Assembly (NCBI GenBank): GCA_016928525.1
Contig: JAFGKO010000188.1
Span: 4,094 to 68,093 of the forward strand
Direction of reading: 5' to 3'
DNA from: Anaerolineales bacterium
GTDB taxonomy: Bacteria; Chloroflexota; Anaerolineae; Anaerolineales; Villigracilaceae
DNA length: 64,000 nt
The translations under genes were made by a program, and so were the position numbers. The notes beneath the pieces are model-generated. The model made no database searches. It saw only the letters and a list, made by a program, of their open reading frames with translations, and was not told the origin of the DNA. Below, in pieces: positions 23,591 to 34,700 of this stretch (position 1 is its first letter; each line of letters starts with the position of its first letter).

Positions 23591-23639
23591 GGAGAGCGGA
23601 CTGATGCTTCGATGAACTCAGCACAAGAGTCCGCTCTCC
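23591..23639 (+). other. Intercistronic hairpin between ROK kinase and aminotransferase
   Basis: Perfect 12-bp stem GGAGAGCGGACT / AGTCCGCTCTCC with a 25-nt loop and no T-tract. It ends 9 nt before the aminotransferase RBS; likely an mRNA processing or stability element rather than a terminator. Confidence 0.6.
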
Positions 23640-23661
23640 AATTACAAGGAGTTTCTGTTTT

Positions 23662-24990
23662 ATGCAACCAATGAAGTTACCCGGGCCAAAAGCCCAAGCG
23701 CTGATCGAGCGTGACCGTACCGTAATCTCGCCATCCTATCCACGCGGATATCCATTTGTAATGGGTCACGGAAAAGGCACCGAAGTGTGGGATGTGGATG
23801 GCAACCGGTTCCTGGATTTTATGGGCGGTATCGCGGTGGTTTCGACCGGTCATTCCAATCCAAAGATCGTCAAGGCCATCCAGGAACAGGCTGAAAAGTT
23901 CATCCACATTTCATCCGACTTCTATCACGAGAAATGGATCGAACTGGGGGAAAAGCTGGATGAAATCGCGCCCTTCGAAGAACAAGCCATATCGTTCATG
24001 ACCAATTCCGGCACAGAAGCCGTGGAAACGGCTATCAAGCTGGCGCGCTACCACACCGAACGCATGAATTTCATCGGCTTCACGGGCGCTTTCCACGGGC
24101 GTACGATGGGTGCGGTGACCTTTACCGCCAGCAAACCTGCTTACCATGGCGGCTTCTACCCCCTAATGAACGGCGTCGTCCATGCGCCTTTCCCCGATCC
24201 CTACCGTCCGGTGCTGGAGCGCAAGCCCGGCGAAGACTATGGCGAGACTGTTGTACGTTACATCGAGGAGCAAATCCTCGACCACATCCTGCCGCCCGAT
24301 GAGGTGGCCGGGGTGTTGGTAGAGACCATCCAGGGCGAGGGCGGCTACATCATCCCACCGGAGGGATTCTATCCAGCGCTACGCAAGCTGTGCGATAAAT
24401 ACGGCATCCTGATGATCATGGATGAAGTACAATGCGGCATGGGACGCACCGGCAAATGGTGGGCTATCGAGCATTATGGCGTGGAACCGGACATGTTCAC
24501 CAGCGCAAAAGGAATTGCTTCAGGCATGCCATTGGGGGCCTGTGTAGCGCGCAGGTCTGTGATGGATTGGGGCAAGGGCACGCACGGCAACACTTATGGC
24601 GGCAACCCCATTGCCTGCGCGGCCGCCCTGGCAACCATCGATATGATCGAAAACGAATTTATGGAAAACGCCGCTGACACGGGTTGCTATGCGCTGGACG
24701 CCCTGGAAGAAATCATGCACCGCCATCCCAGTATCGGGGACGTGCGCGGCAAAGGCCTCATGATCGGGGTAGAGTTCGTAAAAGATCAACAGACGAAAGA
24801 ACCTGCCAAGGAATTAACCGACCGTGTAGTGGAACTAGCCTTCGAGCGCGGCCTGCTGATGCTCAGTTGCGCAAAATCTGTCATCCGCGTGGCGCCGCCT
24901 TTGAGCATCTCTAAAGCAGAGATCGATGAAGGATTGAAGATTTTCGATGAAGCCATCACACTGGCGGAAAAAGAAACCGGGATGCTGTAA
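23662..24990 (+). CDS. Class III pyridoxal-phosphate aminotransferase
   Basis: 442 aa. Fold type I, class III signature: NSGTEAVETAIKLARYHT (PLP phosphate loop), FHGRTMGAV, ETIQGEGGYIIPP, MIMDEVQCGMGRTG (Asp for the pyridine nitrogen) and Lys283 in TSAKGIASGMPLGA as the Schiff-base residue. Length and motifs fit 4-aminobutyrate/ornithine-type omega-aminotransferases; the amino donor cannot be fixed. RBS AAGGAG about 10 nt before ATG. Possibly co-transcribed with the ROK kinase. The SRP RNA promoter begins 10 nt after its stop. Confidence 0.94.
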   Translation: MQPMKLPGPKAQALIERDRTVISPSYPRGYPFVMGHGKGTEVWDVDGNRFLDFMGGIAVVSTGHSNPKIVKAIQEQAEKFIHISSDFYHEKWIELGEKLDEIAPFEEQAISFMTNSGTEAVETAIKLARYHTERMNFIGFTGAFHGRTMGAVTFTASKPAYHGGFYPLMNGVVHAPFPDPYRPVLERKPGEDYGETVVRYIEEQILDHILPPDEVAGVLVETIQGEGGYIIPPEGFYPALRKLCDKYGILMIMDEVQCGMGRTGKWWAIEHYGVEPDMFTSAKGIASGMPLGACVARRSVMDWGKGTHGNTYGGNPIACAAALATIDMIENEFMENAADTGCYALDALEEIMHRHPSIGDVRGKGLMIGVEFVKDQQTKEPAKELTDRVVELAFERGLLMLSCAKSVIRVAPPLSISKAEIDEGLKIFDEAITLAEKETGML

Positions 24991-24999
24991 GCAAGTGAA

Positions 25000-25028
25000 T
25001 TGACAGCCTCCCCCTCTTCGAGTATGCT
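25000..25028 (+). promoter_or_regulatory. SRP RNA promoter
   Basis: TTGACA (25000-25005), 17-nt spacer, TATGCT (25023-25028). The predicted start near 25035 coincides with the base of the RNA's terminal stem. Confidence 0.9.
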
Positions 25029-25035
25029 TGCGCCT

Positions 25036-25139
25036 GTCCGGGCAGGCCCGGCGCGGCGGAACCTTTCGAACCCCGCCAGGACCGAGAGGTAGCAACGGTA
25101 AGGAAGCGTATCCGGGTGCCGCCGGTCGCCTGCCTGGAT
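25036..25139 (+). ncRNA. ffs: Signal recognition particle RNA (small bacterial type)
   Basis: About 103 nt. Ends pair as CCGGGCAGGC (25038-25047) with GCCTGCCTGG (25128-25137). The apex is the conserved SRP domain IV: CCGCCAGGACC, GNRA tetraloop GAGA, GGTAGCAACGG, with the asymmetric AGCA loop that binds Ffh. Flanking strands GGAACCTTTCGAACC and GGTAAGGAAGC are typical of the 4.5S-type RNA, as is CCGGGTGCCG. No Alu domain. With Ffh it targets nascent membrane proteins to the translocon. A near-consensus promoter precedes it and a terminator follows. Confidence 0.9.
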
Positions 25140-25151
25140 ATTGGGAACAAA

Positions 25152-25190
25152 AAAGGTGACAGTCGCATGTAGTGGCTGTCACCTTTCCGT
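25152..25190. terminator. Bidirectional terminator (SRP RNA / giant gene)
   Basis: Perfect 11-bp stem AAAGGTGACAG/CTGTCACCTTT (25152-25162, 25176-25186). On minus it runs into six T's, a strong end for the giant gene; on plus it is followed by CCGTTTT. Confidence 0.88.
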
Positions 25191-25203
25191 TTTAAGCTGG
25201 GTG

Positions 25204-25716
25204 TTACTCAGCTTCCACGTTTACGAGCACGGCTCGCACTGCCACACGGTAGGTATAGTCATCCTTCTCCTCGTTATACTCACGACAGGTAATGAGTGTG
25301 ATCCAGTCATATTCTTCATGGCGTAACACGCTGACATCCTCCGGCCAGAGCAGGCGCACTTCGCGCACTTCGTAGGTATACTTGTTCCCGTTGGCGTGGA
25401 TATAGATCTTATCACCCCAGTAGAGCGAGCCCAGGTTGACGAAGGGACCGGGCGAACCATCCGCTAAGTAAGTATGGGCGGTGATACCGGTATTGCCCGC
25501 TAAAGTGGGGTACGCGGTTCCTTCCAACCATCCGGCCTGGTTCGAGAGCCAGGTTAAGTCCCAGCCCTGATTTGTGGCCGGAATACCCAAGATGGGCAGG
25601 TTCACGCCCAGGCGTGGGATCTCCAAAGTCAATGTGTCCAGTTGTCGGTATTCATTTTCTTTCGGCTGCGCTGGTAAAGCTGTTCTCCTTCCAGGAGCAA
25701 AGCCGGTCTTAGGCAA
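25204..25716 (-). other. LPKTG motif plus sortase domain of the giant protein
   Basis: LPKTG is encoded at 25702-25716, followed by FAPGRR and a short linker. The sortase fold starts LTLEIPRLGVNLPILGIP, a beta1-beta2 pattern of class D/E-like sortases. His and Cys are 63 residues apart, the same spacing as in the 1004-aa protein. Confidence 0.88.
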
Positions 25717-28700
25717 GGGCGGTTTGTTAATCGTGACACTGGACGAGGTGCCATAGCTATTCACGCCGGCAGGATTAAGCGGGTCGTAGAAGCGTTCGGT
25801 AGAATTGGCATTGTAATTCGATTGCACACCCGGATCGAGTGGGATGCTGGTCCAGGCCACGCTGGCCTCGTTGACAACCGGTGGAGGCCCGACAAAGGTG
25901 GCTTCAAAGGTGATGCTGGAGGTTGCCAGCAAGGGGAAGACATCCCACTCGAATGTAACCGTAGAAGTTCCGGCATCGTAGTTGAAGCGGTCGTATGCCA
26001 AACCTGTTACTGTTACATTGCCAACGTACTCCAGGCCGGAGGGCAGTTGATCGGTCACGACCACATCATATGCATCCGCAGTGCTGATGTCTGTATGCTC
26101 GATATCAATCGTAAAGGTTATGGTGCTGCCCAGCAAAGCCACGCTCGGCGAGGCATCCTTGTTAATGGAGAGATCTGGCTCAACGATCTCAACTGGGGGC
26201 GCAGAGGCTTCACGAGTACCACCATTCCAAGTCCAGGTGACGTTGTTGTTGATACCAGTCACGCCATCCACATTGGCAGCGATGTCGAGTATGTCCACCG
26301 TATATTGGACGATGATGATCTGGTCGACTGCGCTGGCGTTGGTCACATCACCGAAGTCAAAGACCACGTTATGACCAGAGTTGGTCACGTTCGGGTCACC
26401 CGCGTCTGTGGGGCAGGCGTCAGCAAAGCCGCCCGCCAGGGTGGTGGTAACAACCATCGGATCCGATACCGAGACACCCAGGCATTCATCAAAGGCCAGA
26501 CCTTCATCCAGGATATCTAGCGCCTGCAAGTCAATCAGCGTCCCGTTCGGGATGGTCAGGCTGATCTGGTAGGTTACGACCTCCCCAATCAGTACCTGCG
26601 GGTTGGTATCGTTGTTGATATTGGTCGTGACAATGGTCTTTTCATTCAAAACCGCGATCGTATCGATGTCCGTGTCGGATGAAGCCGCACCGGTATCAAT
26701 GTCCGTGGCTTCCACCAGGTTCGTAATGGTCGGGTTGACAGGCGTGTCGTTCACGCGCACTTGCACATCAATGGAGTAGCTGTTACCCGCAGTAATACTG
26801 ATCCCGTTCCAGACAAGCACACCAACTGAAACCGAGTCGGGCGGAAGCGAAGCAGACTGGTAGGTGACATCATCCGGCAACGTGTCGGTTACGGTGATAT
26901 TGGCCAGGTCCACGTTACCGGTATTCTCGATTAAAATATTGTAGGTGAGCACATAGCCGGGTGCAGCGATCTCTATACTATCATCCTTGGTGACGGTGAG
27001 CACAGCGAATGCATCTGTATCGGCGCTGGAAGTGTTCGTCGTATCGATTTCTGTGTAGTCGGCCGGAACCGTGACAGTAGCTGTATTGACCAGGTCACCG
27101 GTTGCGGCCACATCGACATTAGCTGTCACCGTGTAAGTAATGGAGGAATTGATAGGCAAATCTACCGTGTCGGCAAAGTCCGAGACGGCATCGACGATCC
27201 CATCACAACCTGAAGCGCCGCCCGTTGCATCAGTGCAGGCCCAAGTCCAGGTAGCAATCTGCGTAGGGCGCAGATCGTTGACCTGAGCGCCGGTCACGTC
27301 CGAAGGACCGGCGTTGCGGACCACGACCGTGTAGGTCAGAACACCGCCCTGGAGATAGAAGTCCTGTCCATCATTCTTGGTAATGGAAGTATCAGCCTGG
27401 CGGAAGAGGTAGACGCCAAAGTCCACGCGTGGCTCGGTGGTGGTACCAGTATTGTTATCGTAACTCAACTCACCAACAGGTGTAAGGCTGAAAACTTCAG
27501 TCTGGACATACCCACCCAGCCCGAGCGCGCCGGCGGCGGTTGAACCATTATCATCGGAATCTGTGGTATCTAGGTCGGCACTGGGAGCTGGTTCATAGTA
27601 GCTGGCTGGCAACAGCCCGGTACTGGATTCATAATCTCGCAGGGTTTCAGCGCCTTCAAATTCGTAAGCCGGGATGCGCAGGATGTAATCACCTGCGGGC
27701 AGGCCTGTAAAGGCATAGAATCCGCCGCCGCCGGTGGTCGTTTCGGCTGCCACGTCGTCGGCAGTGCCGGGAATACCATCTGGCCCGACCAGCATGATCC
27801 GGGTCCCGTTCGCGGCGTAGAGTTCGACGGTAACGTTATCAATGCCAGATTCGTCAGCGTCCAGGAAACCATTATTTTTGTTGGCTCCCGCTCCCGCATC
27901 GTTCCAGACCTGGTTGCCGAGGGTGATGGTGTAGAAGCCAAAATCCACAGTCATATTGGCCTGGGCATCGGGCTGGTTGCCCTGGTGGAGCGCACCGGGG
28001 GCCAGGACGTCCACGTCCACTGCCGATTCTCCAGTTGGCTCGACGCTTCCGGGGCCGAGGACGACGGTCTGTGATGCGACTGCGCCGCTAACCTGGCGGG
28101 TGCCATTGTCATCCGAATCCTGGTTCGTTTCGGGCGAATCAGCCAGGGTTTCGTCCAGGGAGCCGTCGCTTTGGCGCGTGGTCTGTGATGACCAGTAACC
28201 GTACAACGGTCCACTGCTGGCAAAGCTGGAGGCCGGGATGATGACCCGGTAACTACCCGATTCCAGGTTATCGAAGAGATAATAGCCGCCATTGGCTGTA
28301 GTTGCAGTCCTGCCGGTATCGACAAACGTGCCGGATCCATCATCCACGTATAACTGGAGCAGGACGCCATCAACGCCCACTTTGTCGCCCGACAAATTTA
28401 CACCTTCGCCATTGTCAATCACGCGGCTGTTGTTTGCATCGAACCAGACGCGGTTGCCGAGCGCGTATACGGTGGTGAACCCAAAGTCGATAGTGGGATT
28501 ACGGGTCACACCATATTCGACTTGCGAGCCAGTACCGTCATCCACGATATTGTTGGGCTTTGTAGCATCATAGCCCGGAGTCATGTTCAATACGCCAGCT
28601 GTAACGAGACCGCCGTTGGTGCCCTGGCCATTATCGTTATCGTCGGTGTTGACGTCCGGGCCGGTGGTGGTGTTATCGTTCAGGTCGGCATCATCGCGGG

Positions 28701-31700
28701 TGCTGACCGTGCCAGCAGGCGCATCCACTTTGACAATGTAGCTGCCCGCAGGCAGGCCAGAGAACAGGTACTCGCCGCCAGTTGTGGTAGTCGATGCTAA
28801 GACGGTTGTGTTATTCTCAGCATATAAGTACACTGTGGTGGCATCTAACAAGGTATCAGTCCCGCTATCATAAGCGCCGTTCTTGTTCACATCGCCGAAA
28901 ACCAGGTTGCCGATCTCGGTCTTGTAGAAGCCGAAGTCCACGGTCAGGTTGGAACGACCATCCGGCTGGGAACCGTGATTCACACCGGCTTCCAGATCAT
29001 CATCATCGGTCGGTTCTGTTGCTCCCACGGGGCCAAGAGTGACAGGTAAGGATACGACCGAGCCGGACTGGAAGGTGCCGTTGTCGTCCGAATCCTGGTT
29101 GTTTTCCGGCGAGGGCGCGGCGGTTTCGCCGGTGGTCCCGTCCGCGTTCATGTACGTATCTGTAGACCAGTAACCTTCCAGCACTGCGCCGGCCCCAAAA
29201 TTCGAGGCCGCAACGGAGACCACGTAATTGCCAGGATACAGGTTTTCGAACAGGTAGTAACCACCCGCACCAGTCGTATCCGATGAAACATAATCATAGG
29301 CATTTGTGGCCATATTGAACTTGTGCAGGTCAAGGACCACGCCAACTGCGCCGACTTCGCTGACATCGATGTCAGAACCGTTGTCAGTATCAAACCAGAC
29401 GCGGTTGCCGAGGTTGTACAGGTGGACAAAGCCAAAGTCGAGGGTCGGGTTATAGGTCTCGCCAGTTGCATATGTAACCGTATTGCTGGTACCCATCCAG
29501 CCAGGTCGCAGCGGCATGGTATTGGAAGAGGCTACATAAGGCGCAGCGCCGCCGCCTGTGCCAACGCCGTTATCATTGTCATCCTGATTGGCACCTGGGG
29601 TGGTTGTGTCGGTGATGTTGGATATATCCACCGTGCTGGCGGAGTTCGCCGGGCCCTCGACCGTGACAATGTAATCCCCTTGCGGCAGATTGGAGAACAG
29701 ATACTGCCCACTGACCGCCGCGCTGGTGGTGTTGGCAATTTCAGTAGTGGTGGTACCGTCAGTCACGTACAAACGAAGGGTGACACCACCAAGCGGCTGA
29801 TCTGCGTCAGCGTCATAGGTCCCATTGAAGTTATTGTCGTAATAGACCTGGTCCCCGATGGAGGCGCGGTAAAAGCCAAAGTCCACAGAGAGATTCGAAC
29901 GCGCATCCGGTTGTTCACTGTCCTCGCTGGTTCCGTTGCGGAAGTCATCGTCATCGGTCGGTTCAGTAGCACCTGTTGGGCCAAGTGTGACGGGCTGCGA
30001 AATTACCGCGCCGGTAAAAGTCACGCCAGTTTGTAGAGTACCGTTATCATCTGAGTCATCTGCATCAGTTTCAGGAGAGGGCGCAGGGATTTCGGTTGGC
30101 GCGCCGGTATTCGCATCCATGGTTGTGCCGGAAGAGTAATAATCAACCAGCACGCCTGCTCCAGTGAAGTTGGAGGCCAGGAGTACAACGATATAGTCGC
30201 CCGCTTCCAGGTAATCGAACAGGTAATAGCCACCGCCAGAAGTAACATCGGTCAGGCCAGTATCCACGTAATTGCCGGTACCATCGTCTTTGTACAGATC
30301 GACAGTCACGCCTTCCACGCCGACTTCGCCAGTATCGATCTGGCTGTTGTTATTCGTGTCGAACCAGACGCGGTTGCCAAGCGCATAATAATCCAAACTG
30401 CCGGTATGCGAGGCCGTATCACTGTAATCATCCACACCGCCGCCACCGGTACGTTCTCCTGTTACCGCGCCATCGAGGGAAGTCCAGGTCATGACGACAT
30501 TGTTCGTAGCGATATCTGTGCCGGCCAGGGTGGTCGCAGCTGGGGGACCATCCACGGTAACGGTGAAGATAATGCTGGGAGCCGCATCAGATAGGGCAAA
30601 GGAACAGCCGTTCGAAGAGAGGCAGCTAAAGGTCAGAACTGGTGCGCTGTAGTTCTGTGTCCATCCCGCCGGGAGCGAGGTCACGCTATCGAAGGTCAAT
30701 CCAGTTGGGATGGTGTCCGTCACCACAATGTCATAAGCGACCGCATTGCTGTCGTCCGCCGGATTGGCGCTGCCATTGATGTGAGAAATGTCAAGCGTAT
30801 ATTCGAGCGTTTGGCCGTAAATCCAGGTATCGTCATCCGCCAATTTAGTAATGCCCAGGAAGGGCTCCACGATGCGGGTTTCTACCTGGTTGGACGGACC
30901 TTTAGTGCTGCCGCCAATCGAGACAGTGTATTGGTTGTTGTCCAGGTCAGTGTTGTTGTTATCAGCACTGTCGTTGACCAGCGCATCGAATTCGATGACC
31001 ACATATTCCGCGTCGGTATTATCGCGGTCATTGTTGATGAGATCACCCAAAGAGAATGTAAGGTCTTGTCCTACTTCAGATACACGCATAACAGGAATTG
31101 TGAATGTCGGTGGAAGGGCATCATTGTCCGCGCCTACCAGATCAGCATCCACAGTCATGGGATCGGTGGCGATGAACGATATGCGGGGGTCACCGGCATA
31201 GGTGAACCCAACCGGAAGCGTATCAGTAACAGTAAAGGCCAGCGAGGTGCCTTCAGGAATAACGGTTGCCAGGCGATACCTGACGATCTCACCGATGGTC
31301 AGCTCGTTGTCAAGGGTATCGCCGTTGGAACTATCCACCAGCGATTTGACCAGGTCAAGCGCATTGGCAGTCACCTGGGCGCTGGCTATGTCGCTGTAGT
31401 CGTTGGGCGGACTGACACCCAGGCCATCACGCTCGCCTTTCGTTCCGCCTGGAGCGTCAGTCACGCTGGAACCGGTGGGGTTGGATGAAGTCCCGTGATC
31501 ACCGGGCAGACTGGTATAAGTCAGGTCGGCGGTATTGTCCAGCAATTGGTCAGCTGTAACTGTACCGTTAATGGTCGCGGTGTATTCAATCGAGACCGCA
31601 CAGCCAGCCGGAACAGAATCAAACCGGACATCCAGGTTGTTGCCAGTCGAATTGGAGACATCTGCGCCAGTGGCGCAGGCACTGGTCACGACGATATTCG

Positions 31701-34700
31701 AGCCGTTCAAACCCAGGTCCGCGGTCATATCCGGGTGGACGGTATCAACCACGACTACATCGAAAGCCGTGGTGGGGAAGGCGCCGCCCGTATTCGAGAA
31801 GGTCAACGTATAGATGATGGTATCACCTGCGTCGCCGCCGGTAGGACTAGCCATTTTGACAAGATCCGTGATCGAAGGCTCGGCGACCCGGCTGTACACA
31901 TAGTTGGAGTACCCGGTGATCAAAGAGCCGTTGATATAGACCCGGTAGCGGTTGCCATGGGTCTCGCCTGCATCGTTGCTGGTGGCTGGAACGCCGTTGT
32001 TGTCCACAAGAGCATTGAATTCGACAATCACGTATTCGCTATCTGCGTCATTATCCAAGTTTTGCAAGGTGCCAAGCAAAAAGTTGACATCAGTGCTAGA
32101 GTTGTAAGTATCTCCATCGGATGTGCCGGAGGTACTCACATTTAAATCCGCCAGGGCTGGGCAAGCGACTGGAATGACCGGCGTATCACCTGCCGCAACC
32201 GAACCTGTTAACTGGCAATTTGGATCTCCTACCGCAGGCACTACAAAAGTAGATGGGGCTGGGAAAGAATAGTTGTCGGGTGAAATACCGCTATTAGAAA
32301 CAAATGCAGCCCTGGCCGTGCCATCGTCCAGAAAAGTGATGCCATTCGGAACGTAATCCATTAAGCGGAAGTTGGGGCTGGTACCCTCAGGCAAGGTCAC
32401 TACCAGCCGGTAACGGATGATTTCCCCGATCGCAACCGAAATAGGTGAGCCTGCACCTGGTTGGAAGGGGGTAACCGGCTCGGAAGTATGCGGCTCAGAA
32501 GTCACGCGCATATATTTCACCGGGGTTGTACTGGTCACTGTAAACGTAGCAACCGCGTTGTCGGCATAATTGTTCAACCCAGCCCCCACCCCATCCGCAC
32601 CGGTGCGTTCATCGGAATCCACATTGTAAGACGAGCGGTCAACTACATTTCCATCCAGGCTCGTCCAATACAGGTAGGCGGTATTGGTGAACGCCTGAGT
32701 CGGACGGACGCAATAGGCGACTGTTCCGCTGACTTTGAGCTCGACGCTGCGCGCCGCATCATACGGGACATCGAAACTGTTCCCAGCTGGGGTCCGCAAA
32801 ATCCAGCCTGTGGCGTTATCCCCGCTCAACTCGAAATCGGCTGCGGTCACCAGACCGGCAGAATCTGTCACCGAAGAGATGACCGGGTTATCGATCGCCG
32901 AAGCGCCGCCAGCCACGCACAACGGCAACGGATCATTCAAGGTCACATCGTAGGCATCCGTCTGGCTGGAAGCGTCATGCGCAATCGTCAGTGTAAACTC
33001 AACCGGGTTGCCCGCGTCACCTGTTGTCGGATTTGCTACTTTAGCAATATTGAGGACAGGCTCGATGACGGTCACATTCTCAGCTGAAACTGGTCCCTGT
33101 GAACCGATAACCGTGTTACCATCCGCGTCTTTCGTGTCCCAGGTCATGCTGACAGAGTTATTACGCGCACTCCCGCTTTGGTTGGCGCTGACATTGAGCA
33201 CTACTGCCGTGTATTCGAAGGTCAGGGTTTCAGGGACGCTATTATCGTCGTTGTTGTTTTCGACAGTTCCCAAATCCCAGGTAATCGTTCTCCCACTGTC
33301 CGTTATGGTCGGTGTGGTGCTGCCGCTGATGGTCACCTCAGTCGGGTTTGAATTCGTGAACGAATCTTGACTCACAAAGGCCAGTTCAGCGTCGAGCGTA
33401 TCCACAATCTGTGTGTTGGGACTGAGGCCTTCCGGCACAGTGACGGTAAGGCGATAGGTTACCAATTCACCGATCACCACTTGCGTGCGATTGTTGGTGT
33501 TCGTGGTGCCTGAATTATCGATTTCCGTGCCCACCAGTTCCTTGAGCAGCGCCGGGCTGCCGATTTCGCTGTCGGCGGTATCCGTGATCGGTTCCGGGAT
33601 ATAGGGGTCGCCGCCCTCGCTGCCGGAGTAGCTGGTCACCTGGCCTTCATTTTGCAGCATAGTGCCGGGAGCAATATCCGGATCGACCATCAGGTCATAG
33701 GTCACGATGATGACGTTCTTGCCGCTGGTCGCCTCATGCAACTGACACAGGCCCTGTCCATATTCGGGGGGAGCGAAAGCCGGATTGTCTGCCGGGTCTC
33801 TCAAGCGGATACCATTCCCGAAGAAGTCGGTTGCGTCGCCATTTGGCCCCAAAAATTCGAACCCTGAACCTGTGCCGTCATCCAACGCCTTGCCATCACC
33901 GCGGTGGGCTTGTAAGTTAAATCCGCCCAGTCCAATGCCAGGGAAAATGTAACCGTCAGGCAAAATATCTTTTAAGGTGATGTCAAACGCGCCGTTGATA
34001 CCGCTGCCGGTGTTCTCGATCACGATGGCGAACTTGACCATGTCACCGCCGTCAATACCGCCGATACCGCTGCCCAACGGGTTAGCATCCAGGTAGTCCG
34101 AGTTGATCGGCGTCGTGCCCGAATTCCAGGGAATGCTCGAGCCACCGGGAATTTCAAATATCACAGGCGGTGCCACGGGGGGATTCGGTTCCAGGCCAGT
34201 ATGATCGGTCGAAACGACTGTCTTCTCACCCACCAGGATTGGCTCAGTCAGAGTCAGATCGATGAAATTATTGGTGGTCGAGACCGAACCCGGGCTGTTG
34301 GCATCCTGCTGCAAGACACTGTTGCGCATTTTTAAGCCATCACCAAATTTCTCATTGGTGACCCGCACAGTGAACAGCAGGTCGATTGTTTTTGGCAAAT
34401 TGGCCGGGTCATCATACGAGCCGAACTCGAATTTGACCGAGTTGTCATTTAGATGATTTGAGATGGTAACGGGGTTCGGGTCGATCCCGCGGGTATCGTC
34501 CGGGCCCAGCATCCAGCTTCCGGGGTCCGGGATGACCGCCGCGCCCACGTACTTGGGCCAGGTCCCCAGAGATGATCCATCCACATTGGGGTCGTCCGCA
34601 TGGAAAATAGGCAGAGGCAGGAAGTCGGTCAGGCTCAGGTTGGCGAAATCACCGGTCAGTAATTGGTAAGTAATGCGATAGGTGATAGCATCCCCGGCAG

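Noticed and set aside
27400..30390. Regularly spaced DNA repeats resembling a CRISPR-like array
   Set aside because: They are in-frame SdrD-B coding repeats with diverged units of 420-540 nt, not short identical repeats.
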